Below are positions 44,815 to 52,303 of a DNA stretch of 64,000 bases, piece after piece. How positions within the stretch are numbered: position 1 is the stretch's first letter; every line of letters starts with the position of its first letter. The stretch is from Clostridium_I sp963725425 (GTDB taxonomy: Bacteria > Bacillota > Clostridia > Clostridiales > Clostridiaceae). The stretch covers positions 62,001 to 126,000 of the forward strand of contig CAVRYJ010000045.1 in NCBI GenBank assembly GCA_963725425.1, in the 5' to 3' direction. Under the pieces are notes generated by a model that had not been told where the DNA came from, did no database searches, and was given only the letters and a program-made list of their open reading frames with translations. A program made the position numbers and the translations under genes.

Positions 44815-45432
44815 ATGGTTAAAGCAGAAATAAGGGAACCACGTCAGGCGCGTTCTATAGAAAAGAAAAAGAAAATTGCACAAGCAGGTTTTAAGCTCTT
44901 TTGTGAAAAAGGTTACCATCATACCAATACCAATGAAATCGCAAAAGAAGCCGGTGTCTCTACTGGAATTGTGTATCATTATTTTAAAGATAAGAAAGCC
45001 ATTCTTTTAGCAGCCATGGACCATATGGGGCCTAAGTTTGATGCTGAAATGATAAAGCAATTACACTTATCCAGAGATAGAAAAGAATTAGAATCATTCC
45101 TATCTGAGATTATTGGTAAAGATATTCAATTTCACACAATATTCAAGGCAGCTCATGAAGAATTTCTAGCTATGTGCCATTCAGATCCGGATGTAGCAGA
45201 ATATATGAATCAGTTTGCAAATAAGGGCCTATCTGAAATTGCAGAGGCTTTACCATCACTAGGTTTTCCTATTTCCTATCCCCTGGAAAAAGTAGATATG
45301 GTATTCCACATGATAGATCAGTACTGTGATGCAGTAGTTTTAAATAAACGTGATGCAATTAACTATGATGATATGAAAAAACTTCTTATAGAAACTATAT
45401 TAAATTTATTAAATTCTGATGTTTTTGATTAA
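44815..45432 (+). CDS. TetR/AcrR-family regulator divergent from gatCA-gatB
   Basis: The 205-residue protein has the TetR DNA-binding domain (KKKIAQAGFKLFCEKGYHHTNTNEIAKEAGVSTGIVYHYFKDKKAILLAAMDH) and a C-terminal ligand-binding helical domain. The RBS AAAGGAAG precedes ATG 44815. The large palindrome between it and the gat genes covers both promoters and is its probable operator. Control of a tRNA amidotransferase locus by a ligand-sensing TetR repressor is unusual. Confidence 0.9.
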   Translation: MVKAEIREPRQARSIEKKKKIAQAGFKLFCEKGYHHTNTNEIAKEAGVSTGIVYHYFKDKKAILLAAMDHMGPKFDAEMIKQLHLSRDRKELESFLSEIIGKDIQFHTIFKAAHEEFLAMCHSDPDVAEYMNQFANKGLSEIAEALPSLGFPISYPLEKVDMVFHMIDQYCDAVVLNKRDAINYDDMKKLLIETILNLLNSDVFD

Positions 45433-45446
45433 ACTTTGTTACAGTG

Positions 45447-45866
45447 ATATTGACATATACTACCTCAAATAAGCTTGAAAAGAGCGGTCATATATTATCA
45501 AGATATGAAAAGGAGTGTGGTTCACCTAAAAGAAAGGTATATTCTATTAAGGATGAAACTAGAGTAAGTGTTAAGGAACAGATTATTAAGATGATTAGTG
45601 AATCAAAAAGTTACCCCAGTGAATTTGATTTAGGTTTGTTATTTTCTTATTTAATTACAAAAGAAGAATTAAACAAAGCTTTGATTATCCATAAAGAAAA
45701 TTTAATTAAGAGAAAAGAATTTTTACTAAAAAGGTATGACAATCATCCTACAGCACGAGAAAGACCCCACTTTGAAACATTATTTGAAAGACCAATAGCA
45801 TTTATTGATACCGAAATTTCTTGGATTGAAGAGTTCCTTAATGATAATTTCCATTGGATACATTAG
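45447..45866 (+). pseudogene. Truncated second padR copy
   Basis: From SNKLEKSGHILSRYEKECGSPKRKVYSIKDE onward the frame is a near-duplicate of the PadR protein at 33369-33899, with long identical DNA stretches (for example around 45615-45770 versus 33644-33800). The first 35-40 residues with the recognition helix are absent. Upstream, ATTGACATATACT matches the promoter of the intact gene (TTGACATATACT), after which about 190 bases are missing. It cannot bind DNA in the normal way and is a pseudogene by deletion. Confidence 0.85.
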
Positions 45867-45922
45867 TATAGTATTATGTTATATGTAAACTTAATTTTAA
45901 AAGATAGGGGAGAATAATTTAT

Positions 45923-46816
45923 ATGGAAAAATTTAAGATTGGAACACATAATGGCACATTTCACTCAGATGAGGTTTTTGCATCTGCAATAATTCTTGGG
46001 ATTTTTCAAGAGGCTGAAATTGTTAGAACAAGAAAAGTTGAATTACTGGAGCCTTGCGATGTTGTTTTTGATGTTGGTGGCGGTAAGTATGATCATCATA
46101 CAACGGGGAAACAATACAGAGAAAACAAGGTACCTTATGCAAGTGCAGGACTTATTTGGAGGGATTTCGGGAAAAAATATCTTGTCAAAAACGTTATAGA
46201 TTTGAATGAAGATGAAATTAATAATGTTCTTAAATCTGTTGATGAATCTCTATTTGTAACTATTGACGCATTGGATAATGGAGAAAATATTATTAGTTCA
46301 GAATTTAAAATTAAAACTATATCATCTGTTATTTCTGATTTCAACTCTAATTGGAACGAATCAACAATATCTGATAAAAAATTCAATGAAGCCGTTTCAC
46401 TGGCAAAAATTGTTTTAAAAAATCAGGTAAACAGAGTTGTTTCACAGATAAAAGCAAAAACAATTATTGTGGATGCTTTTAAAAATAGAGAACAAGCTGA
46501 ACTTTTGATATTGACAACATTTTGCCCATGGCAAGAGCACCTTCTATCTATGGATAAAAATCATGAAGTTCTATTTGCTATTTATAAAGATATGAATAAT
46601 GGATATAGAATTCAAGTTGTGCCTAAAAAGCTGGGCGAATTTACAGCAATAAAAGATCTTCCAGAAGAATGGGCAGGTAAATCTGATGAAGAAATCGTGA
46701 AGGCTACAGGGGTAGCTGATGCCATATTCTGTCATCCAGGGAGATTCATAGCTGGAGCTGCCTCATATTCTGGTATTATGAAAATGGCTCAATTGGCCAT
46801 TGAAGCTAAAGCGTAG
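45923..46816 (+). CDS. MYG1/UPF0160 family protein
   Basis: The 297-residue protein has the DHH-like signature of the MYG1 family: IGTHNGTFHSDEVFASAIIL, DVVFDVGGGKYDHHTTGKQYRENKVPYASAGLIWRDFGKKYL and, near the end, CHPGRFIAGAASYSG. Eukaryotic MYG1 is a 3'-5' RNA exonuclease; the bacterial role is less clear. The His/Asp motifs for two metals appear intact. The RBS AGGGGAG precedes ATG 45923 and a strong terminator follows. Confidence 0.88.
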   Translation: MEKFKIGTHNGTFHSDEVFASAIILGIFQEAEIVRTRKVELLEPCDVVFDVGGGKYDHHTTGKQYRENKVPYASAGLIWRDFGKKYLVKNVIDLNEDEINNVLKSVDESLFVTIDALDNGENIISSEFKIKTISSVISDFNSNWNESTISDKKFNEAVSLAKIVLKNQVNRVVSQIKAKTIIVDAFKNREQAELLILTTFCPWQEHLLSMDKNHEVLFAIYKDMNNGYRIQVVPKKLGEFTAIKDLPEEWAGKSDEEIVKATGVADAIFCHPGRFIAGAASYSGIMKMAQLAIEAKA

Positions 46817-46826
46817 TTATTATGAT

Positions 46827-46872
46827 AAAAGATATCAGCCTAAGGATTTTCTTAGGCTGATATCTTTTTTTT
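46827..46872 (+). terminator. Terminator after the MYG1 gene
   Basis: AAAAGATATCAGCCTAAG (46827-46844) and CTTAGGCTGATATCTTTT (46851-46868) form an 18-bp stem followed by TTTT. Confidence 0.92.
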
Positions 46873-46940
46873 ACATAGTAAAGTACAAACAATCTCAGAT
46901 TTCATATTATATAATGTGAAATCTAAGGAGGATGATTTAT

Positions 46941-48020
46941 ATGATTACTATTAGTTTATGCATGATAGTTAAAAATGAAGAGGATGTAATAGAAAGATGT
47001 TTGAAATCTGTAAAAGATATTGCTGATGAAATAATAATAGTAGATACAGGGTCAAGGGATACAACTAAGCAAATTTGCAGAAAGTTTACAGATAAAATAT
47101 TTAATTTCAGATGGAATAATAATTTTTCATCTGCAAGGAACTATTCCTTTTCTAAAGCTACAAAAGAATATATTTTATGGTTAGATGCAGATGATGTTAT
47201 TCTCGAAGAAGATATAGAAAAGTTTAAAAAATTAAAATACAATTTAGAAGAAATGGTAGATATTGTAATGATGAAATATAATGTTGGATTTGATAACAAT
47301 GGTAACGTTACACTTTCATACTTTAGAGAGAGATTGATAAAAAGAAGTAGTGGATTTCAATGGAAAGAACCTGTACATGAGTATCTGGATATAAATGGCA
47401 ATATTATAAATTCGGATATCTGTATAACACATAAAAAGGAAAATATTAATGTATCAGATAGAAACTTATTAATATATAAAAAAATTATATATAGAGGTAA
47501 GGAACTATCTCCAAGAGGAACTTTCTATTTTGCTAGAGAATTATATTATAATAAAAAATATGATAGTGCCATAAAATACTTCAGAAAGTTTTTAGAGACC
47601 AAAAAGGGATGGGTTGAAGATAATATAAATGCTTGCTTTAATCTTTCCCAATGTTATGACTTTATAAAAGACAGGAAAAGCATGTTAAGAATACTGCTTA
47701 AAAGCTTTGAATATGACAATCCACGGGCTGAAATTTGTTGCCAAATTGGATACTATTATGTACAAGATGCAGACTATGAAAAAGCAATTTTTTGGTATGA
47801 ATTAGCAACTCGAATAAAAAAGCCAGAGAATAGTTGGGGATTCATCTCACATGATTATTTTGGATACTTGCCAAACATACAGTTAGCAGTATGCTACGAT
47901 AAAATTGGTAATTTAGAAGATGCAATCAGATGCAATGATAAAGCTGCAGAATTTAAAGCTAATGATGAAGCAGTGAATTATAACAGGAGATATTTTGAAA
48001 AAGTACTAGAAGGAAAATAA
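46941..48020 (+). CDS. Family 2 glycosyltransferase with TPR tail
   Basis: The 359-residue protein has a GT-A domain (about 1-190: ISLCMIVKNEEDVIERCLKSV, EIIIVDTGSRDTT, SSARNYSFSKATKEYILWLDADD with the metal-binding DxD) and a C-terminal tetratricopeptide part (FYFARELYYNKKYDSAIKYF, IGYYYVQDADYEKAIFWYE). Such two-domain enzymes glycosylate proteins or peptides. The converging neighbour encodes a Thr-rich collagen-like protein of the BclA type, and those are heavily O-glycosylated, so it is a likely substrate by position. ATG 46941 has AAGGAGG at the right distance; the ATG at 46932 overlaps that site. Confidence 0.85.
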   Translation: MITISLCMIVKNEEDVIERCLKSVKDIADEIIIVDTGSRDTTKQICRKFTDKIFNFRWNNNFSSARNYSFSKATKEYILWLDADDVILEEDIEKFKKLKYNLEEMVDIVMMKYNVGFDNNGNVTLSYFRERLIKRSSGFQWKEPVHEYLDINGNIINSDICITHKKENINVSDRNLLIYKKIIYRGKELSPRGTFYFARELYYNKKYDSAIKYFRKFLETKKGWVEDNINACFNLSQCYDFIKDRKSMLRILLKSFEYDNPRAEICCQIGYYYVQDADYEKAIFWYELATRIKKPENSWGFISHDYFGYLPNIQLAVCYDKIGNLEDAIRCNDKAAEFKANDEAVNYNRRYFEKVLEGK

Positions 48021-48082
48021 AGTTCAACTTCTGGTAGCGAATGGATAAAGCTTTTTAAAGATGCAACATATTAGAAAGATAA

Positions 48083-48129
48083 AGACAGCAATAAAACTTT
48101 TAATTAAAGAAGTTTTATTGCTGCTTTTC
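48083..48129. terminator. Bidirectional terminator
   Basis: AGCAATAAAACT (48087-48098) and AGTTTTATTGCT (48111-48122), extended by flanking pairs and followed by TTTTCTTT, between converging genes. Confidence 0.8.
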
Positions 48130-48152
48130 TTTATCCACATATTAACTTTAGG

Positions 48153-48242
48153 TTTTACGTAGATTTTCTACGTAAAATTGACATTGACATTGACATTGAC
48201 ATTGACATTAACTTTCAATTTTCAACTCTCAATTCTCAACTT
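48153..48242. repeat. Composite repeat element, copy 4 (palindrome and short tandem units)
   Basis: The palindrome TTTTACGTAGA-TTT-TCTACGTAAAA (48153-48177) is followed by five TTGACA hexamers (about 48178-48210) and then heptamer-like TTTCAAT/TCTCAAC units to 48242. Position between converging genes and general build match copies 1-3, but the GGAAATTTTGCC block is absent. Confidence 0.6.
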
Positions 48243-48254
48243 CCCCAAATTTAT

Positions 48255-49883
48255 TTAGCCTAATCTTTCTATAACAATAGATGCGCTTACAACTGGTTCA
48301 CTACTAAATGCAGGAGTATTGTTTAAAGTAATATTAGCACCTATATTTCTAAGGGTGAGAATGCTACCAGAAGTTAAATGAGTTATTACATGACCACTGA
48401 ATGTTTGACTCCCAGACCCTATGCCAAAATTAGATCCATTTATCAAACTACTACCAACATATAAACCTAATGCAGCACTACTTTGTTGTACATATGCTTC
48501 CCAAGAGATGAGATAATCACCAGTTTCATTAATAGTGATATCTGAAGTGCTAGCAACATGTGAAACAAATCCAGTAGGTGAAACAATACCATTATTACTA
48601 AAGACAACTGGATCTTCAAAGCCTAGACTTTGGGTAGTTGTGTCGAAGAAGTTAGCATAGCCTAAAGGACCTCCATTAGCGCCGGTAGCGCCAGTAGCAC
48701 CGGTAGCACCAGTAATGCCGGTAGCACCAGTAGAGCCAGTAGCACCGGTAGCACCAGTAATGCCGGTAGCACCAGTAGAGCCAGTAGCACCGGTAGCACC
48801 AGTAATGCCGGTAGCACCAGTAGAGCCAGTAGCACCGGTAGCACCAGTAATGCCGGTAGCACCAGTAGAGCCAGTAGCACCGGTAGCACCAGTAATGCCG
48901 GTAGCACCAGTAGCGCCAGTAGAGCCGGCAGCACCAGTAATGCCGGTAGCACCAGTAGCGCCGGTAGAGCCAGTAGCACCAGTAATGCCGGTAGAGCCAG
49001 TAGCACCGGTAGAGCCAGTAGCACCAGTAATGCCGGTAGCACCAGTAGCACCGGTAATGCCAGTAGCACCAGTAATACCGGTAGCACCAGTAGCACCGGT
49101 AATGCCAGTAGCACCAGTAATACCGGTAGCACCAGTAGCACCGGTAGAGCCAGTAGCACCAGTAATGCCGGTAGCACCAGTAGCACCGGTAGAGCCAGTA
49201 GCACCAGTAATGCCGGTAGCACCAGTAGCACCGGTAGAGCCAGTAGCACCAGTAATGCCGGTAGAGCCAGTAGCACCGGTAGAGCCAGTAGCACCAGTAA
49301 TGCCGGTAGCACCAGTAGCGCCGGTAGAGCCAGTAGCGCCGGTAGAGCCAGTAGCACCGGTAGAGCCAGTAGCACCGGTAGAGCCAGTAGCGCCAGTAAT
49401 GCCGGTAGGACCAGTAGCACCGGTAGGACCAGTAGGACCAGCAATACCGGCAGTACCAGTAGGACCAGTAGCACCGGTAGCACCAGTAGAGCCGGTAGCC
49501 CCAGTAGGACCAGCAACACCAGCAGTACCAGTAGGACCGGTAGCACCGGTAGCGCCAGTAGCGCCAGTAGCACCAGTAATGCCGGTAGGACCGGTAGCAC
49601 CGGTAGGGCCAGCAGGACCAGTAGGACCAGCAATACCAGCAGTACCAGTAGGGCCAGTAGGACCAGTAGGACCAGTAGGGCCAGTAGGACCCGTGTGACA
49701 AGTAGGTCCAGTTGGGCAAATAGGACCGGTTGGATGGCATTTCTTGTCATCATCTAAGTCGTAACATTGTTCCCCAAATAATTTAGTACCTTCTGTTTTT
49801 ATACTATGAGTATAATTTGTATACAGAAGAGGAATGCTCATGTTTTTTGGCTTATTTTTATTTGTTTTTATATCAAAATTCAT
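48255..49883 (-). CDS. Collagen-like (GXT repeat) protein with BclA-like C-terminal domain
   Basis: The protein (about 542 residues) has an N-terminal region of about 50 residues, a collagen-like domain of roughly 115 Gly-X-Thr triplets (GPTGATGITGATGSTGAT types), and a C-terminal globular domain of about 135 residues (YANFFDTTTQSLGFEDPVVF to VSASIVIERLG) like the trimerising TNF-like head of BclA exosporium proteins. Such proteins form glycosylated hair-like filaments on spores. ATG 49883 has AAAGGAGGAG upstream; the longer frame to 49928 is not used. A sigma-K-like promoter stands ahead. Repeat DNA makes five other frames open as well, but only this one has an RBS and non-repeat ends. Confidence 0.9.
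   Translation of the reverse strand: MNFDIKTNKNKPKNMSIPLLYTNYTHSIKTEGTKLFGEQCYDLDDDKKCHPTGPICPTGPTCHTGPTGPTGPTGPTGPTGTAGIAGPTGPAGPTGATGPTGITGATGATGATGATGPTGTAGVAGPTGATGSTGATGATGPTGTAGIAGPTGPTGATGPTGITGATGSTGATGSTGATGSTGATGSTGATGATGITGATGSTGATGSTGITGATGSTGATGATGITGATGSTGATGATGITGATGSTGATGATGITGATGITGATGATGITGATGITGATGATGITGATGSTGATGSTGITGATGSTGATGATGITGAAGSTGATGATGITGATGATGSTGATGITGATGATGSTGATGITGATGATGSTGATGITGATGATGSTGATGITGATGATGATGANGGPLGYANFFDTTTQSLGFEDPVVFSNNGIVSPTGFVSHVASTSDITINETGDYLISWEAYVQQSSAALGLYVGSSLINGSNFGIGSGSQTFSGHVITHLTSGSILTLRNIGANITLNNTPAFSSEPVVSASIVIERLG
48708..48887. repeat. Four identical 45-bp tandem repeats in the collagen gene
   Basis: Units starting ACCAGTAATGCCGGTAGCAC at 48708, 48753, 48798 and 48843 repeat with a period of exactly 45 bases (15 residues, five GXT triplets). 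Less regular copies continue to about 49560. Such arrays vary in copy number between strains. Confidence 0.85.
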
Positions 49884-49943
49884 ATATTCTCCTCCTTTAT
49901 TTAATTTACATCTTTTGTTTTTTAGCAAAATATTTGAGTACTT

Positions 49944-49970
49944 TATTATATGAATTATTTTAAGGACAGT
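49944..49970 (-). promoter_or_regulatory. Sigma-K-like promoter of the collagen-like gene
   Basis: On the minus strand AC (49970-49969), 16 bases, then CATATAATA (49952-49944) agrees with the mother-cell sigma-K pattern AC-N16-CATAnnnTA. It stands about 60 bases ahead of the start codon. Confidence 0.65.
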
Positions 49971-50059
49971 TGCATTTATATGAATATACTAATTGAAAGA
50001 TTTAATTACCTATGTAATTTATAATAATTCTATATTTATTGTAAAATTATTGATATAAT

Positions 50060-50210
50060 GTATTTGTATTTACAAACGAATAGTTATGGTGGGAACCTGC
50101 TACTAGTTATCAGGGATCATGATTTTAATACTCATAAACTCCTCATAAGTTAAGTTGGAAAGTTAACTTATGTAAAATCAAAATTATTGACTACGCAATA
50201 ATTTTTGTGT
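50060..50210 (+). ncRNA. Possible structured leader or small RNA
   Basis: TATAAT (about 50053) is followed by a stretch with ordered inverted repeats: CCTG..CAGG near 50096-50115, a perfect 10-bp stem CATAAGTTAA/TTAACTTATG (50144-50172) and a terminator-like stem AAAATTATTG/CAATAATTTT (50180-50205) with trailing T. No protein frame is present. It lies about 140 bases ahead of the PF06541 gene and could be its attenuator. I cannot match it to a known RNA family. Confidence 0.4.
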
Positions 50211-50345
50211 TACAGTAAATTAAATCAAACGTACGAATTATATTATTAAAATATGATTAGGAATTGTAGCGATTATTATAAATTAAGTATTTCAATGTTT
50301 AGGATCAGGTAATTATTGTTGTAGTTGTTTTATTGAAAGGGGTTG

Positions 50346-51073
50346 ATGGTCTTGTGGAGTTATTCAGACTTCATATTGTTTTTTGCAACCTATTCTTTTT
50401 TAGGATGGATGCTAGAAACAATTTTTGCAAGTATTAATGAAAGAGAACTTATCAATAGAGGTTTTTTGACAAGCTTTTTTGCCCAATTTATGGATTTGGT
50501 GCTATAATGGTCATTAAGTCTTCAGGATTAGTTAATAATGTCTTTGATGATTATTTTAAATCATTTATAATTAACATTCTATTTTCAATTATTTTGGTCA
50601 CAGTATTAGAATATTTTACAGGATTTCTTTTGGAGAAAATTTTTGATTGTAAGTGGTGGGACTATAGCGATAATGTAGCAAACCTTCATGGATATATTTG
50701 CATTAAGTATTCAGTTTTATGGGGCTTTCTCGCATTTATGTTGGTTCAAGGGGCACATCCACTAATTTCTAAGATGATTTACTCTATACCCATATCAATT
50801 AAGGATAATGTAGCAATATTTTTGTTATTATATATATTGATAGATACAGCAAAATCAGTGATAGATGCTATGGAATTAAGAAAAGTTATTTTGAATTATT
50901 CAAAGGTTTCATTAAGTGTATATTATAATAAAGTTCTTAAATATAAAAGGATTTTTCTTGCATTTCCAAGTCTAATGATTTTAAATGCTGGTATTATTAA
51001 TCGTGACATAAGGAGTATTCTAAATGATAAATTTGATAAAATCAAAATTGAACTTAGAAGTAGATTTCAGTAG
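50346..51073 (+). CDS. PF06541-type (CmpB-like) membrane protein, frameshifted
   Basis: From ATG 50346 (RBS AAAGGGG) the frame reads MVLWSYSDFILFFATYSFLGWMLETIF and then INRGFLTSFF, and is broken at the T-run 50475-50480, where six T are present. Seven would give TSFFCPIYGFGAIMVI, the conserved CPIYGFGA motif of this family. The rest (50507-51073) holds FLLEKIFDCKWWDYSDNVANLHGYICIKYSVLWGF, also typical. Four or five membrane segments are expected; the family is annotated as a putative ABC-transporter type protein of unknown function. The HD gene overlaps its end by 50 bases. Confidence 0.8.
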
Positions 51074-51563
51074 TTATGAGGAATATAAAAGATGCATAAG
51101 TGATTTAGTACAAAATGAAATTATTTGGTCAATGGGAAGTTTCGTTCAACACAGTAATATAACGTGTTTAGAACACAGTATATATGTATCATATATCAGT
51201 TATTTGATTTGCAGACGTTTAAATTTTGACTACTGTTCCGCAGCTAGAGGAGGATTACTTCATGATTTCTTCTTGTATGATTGGCACATAACAAAATCAA
51301 GTGATGGATTACATGGCTTTACACATCCATACACTGCATTAGAAAATGCAAATAAGTCTTTTGATTTAAATGATTTAGAAAAGGATATTATAGTAAAACA
51401 TATGTGGCCATTAACTGTAAAATTACCTAAATACAAAGAGGCCTTCATCGTGTCATTTGTAGATAAATACTGTGCACTTATGGAGATTATTAAACTTGGA
51501 AATAGAGCTGTAATTTATAGACTTATCAAGGAAAAATATTTAAAGGGAGCGTTTCATGAATAA
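51024..51563 (+). CDS. HD-domain phosphohydrolase
   Basis: The 179-residue protein has the HD signature: CLEHSIYVSYISYLI, GGLLHDFFLYDWH (the HD pair), GFTHPYTALENA and VSFVDKYCALME (the last Asp). HD proteins are metal-dependent phosphohydrolases, often acting on nucleotides. The substrate is unknown. It overlaps the preceding membrane protein gene by 50 bases and the following tetR by 8, so the three are translated as one unit. Confidence 0.85.
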   Translation: MINLIKSKLNLEVDFSSYEEYKRCISDLVQNEIIWSMGSFVQHSNITCLEHSIYVSYISYLICRRLNFDYCSAARGGLLHDFFLYDWHITKSSDGLHGFTHPYTALENANKSFDLNDLEKDIIVKHMWPLTVKLPKYKEAFIVSFVDKYCALMEIIKLGNRAVIYRLIKEKYLKGAFHE

Positions 51564-52143
51564 TGAATTGGAGAATACAAACCAGTCTCAAAGGATACTC
51601 AATGCTGCTTTTAAGTGTATATCATTAAAAGGATATGCCAATGTTTCGCTACGTAATATTGCAGATGAAGCAGGTGTTGCATTAAGTCAACTAAATTATT
51701 ACTATAAGAATAAAGAAGGGCTATTTATAAGTGTAGTAAAAATGTTGACAAAAAAATATTTGGATGAAATTGAGGATAGCTTAAAAAAGGGGAAATCACA
51801 GAATGAAAATATATACTGTTTAGTAGATTATTTTCAACAAATGATAAGGGATACTCCGGAGCTATTTAAACTTCTTTTTGATTTGACAAGTATGGCTCTT
51901 TGGTCAGCATCTTTAAAAAAACTTATTAATAATCTTATTAATAGTTTAATTGGATTAATTGAAAAATATATTATAAATAGCTTTTCTTATAAAGAAAAGT
52001 TAAAAGGTTGTTCTTCTAAAATGTTATCTAAAATGATATTCAGTACTTTATTTGGGACGTCCATACAAGTAATGTTAGATAATGGAGAAGTAGAAGAAGA
52101 TATTGTTGATTCCTTATCAGTATTAAAAGTGTTATTCAAATGA
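51556..52143 (+). CDS. TetR/AcrR-family regulator
   Basis: The 195-residue protein has the TetR helix-turn-helix (QRILNAAFKCISLKGYANVSLRNIADEAGVALSQLNYYYKNKEGLFISVV) and a helical C-terminal part. It is the last gene of the PF06541-HD-TetR unit (8-base overlap with the HD gene), a position that suggests it controls its own operon. The palindrome at 50144-50172 upstream of the operon is a candidate operator. Confidence 0.9.
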   Translation: MNNELENTNQSQRILNAAFKCISLKGYANVSLRNIADEAGVALSQLNYYYKNKEGLFISVVKMLTKKYLDEIEDSLKKGKSQNENIYCLVDYFQQMIRDTPELFKLLFDLTSMALWSASLKKLINNLINSLIGLIEKYIINSFSYKEKLKGCSSKMLSKMIFSTLFGTSIQVMLDNGEVEEDIVDSLSVLKVLFK

Positions 52144-52303
52144 ATTGTAGCCAGTGTGGGGTCAAAAACAAAAAAACACCTGATTCCAAGAACTCTGTTT
52201 ATAAAACGGCAATTTTATATGTAAAGTTCAATACCAATCCTTTTATGATTATAATTAAGTGTATGGTATAATTATAAAATAATTGTTAAATTGGGGGATA
52301 AAA

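Noticed and set aside
48662..49753. Long open frames on both strands over the collagen gene (327-363 residues of Pro/Val/Ala, Leu/Pro or Tyr/Trp repeats)
   Set aside because: They are the alternative readings of a codon repeat array; they have no RBS and no non-repetitive domains.
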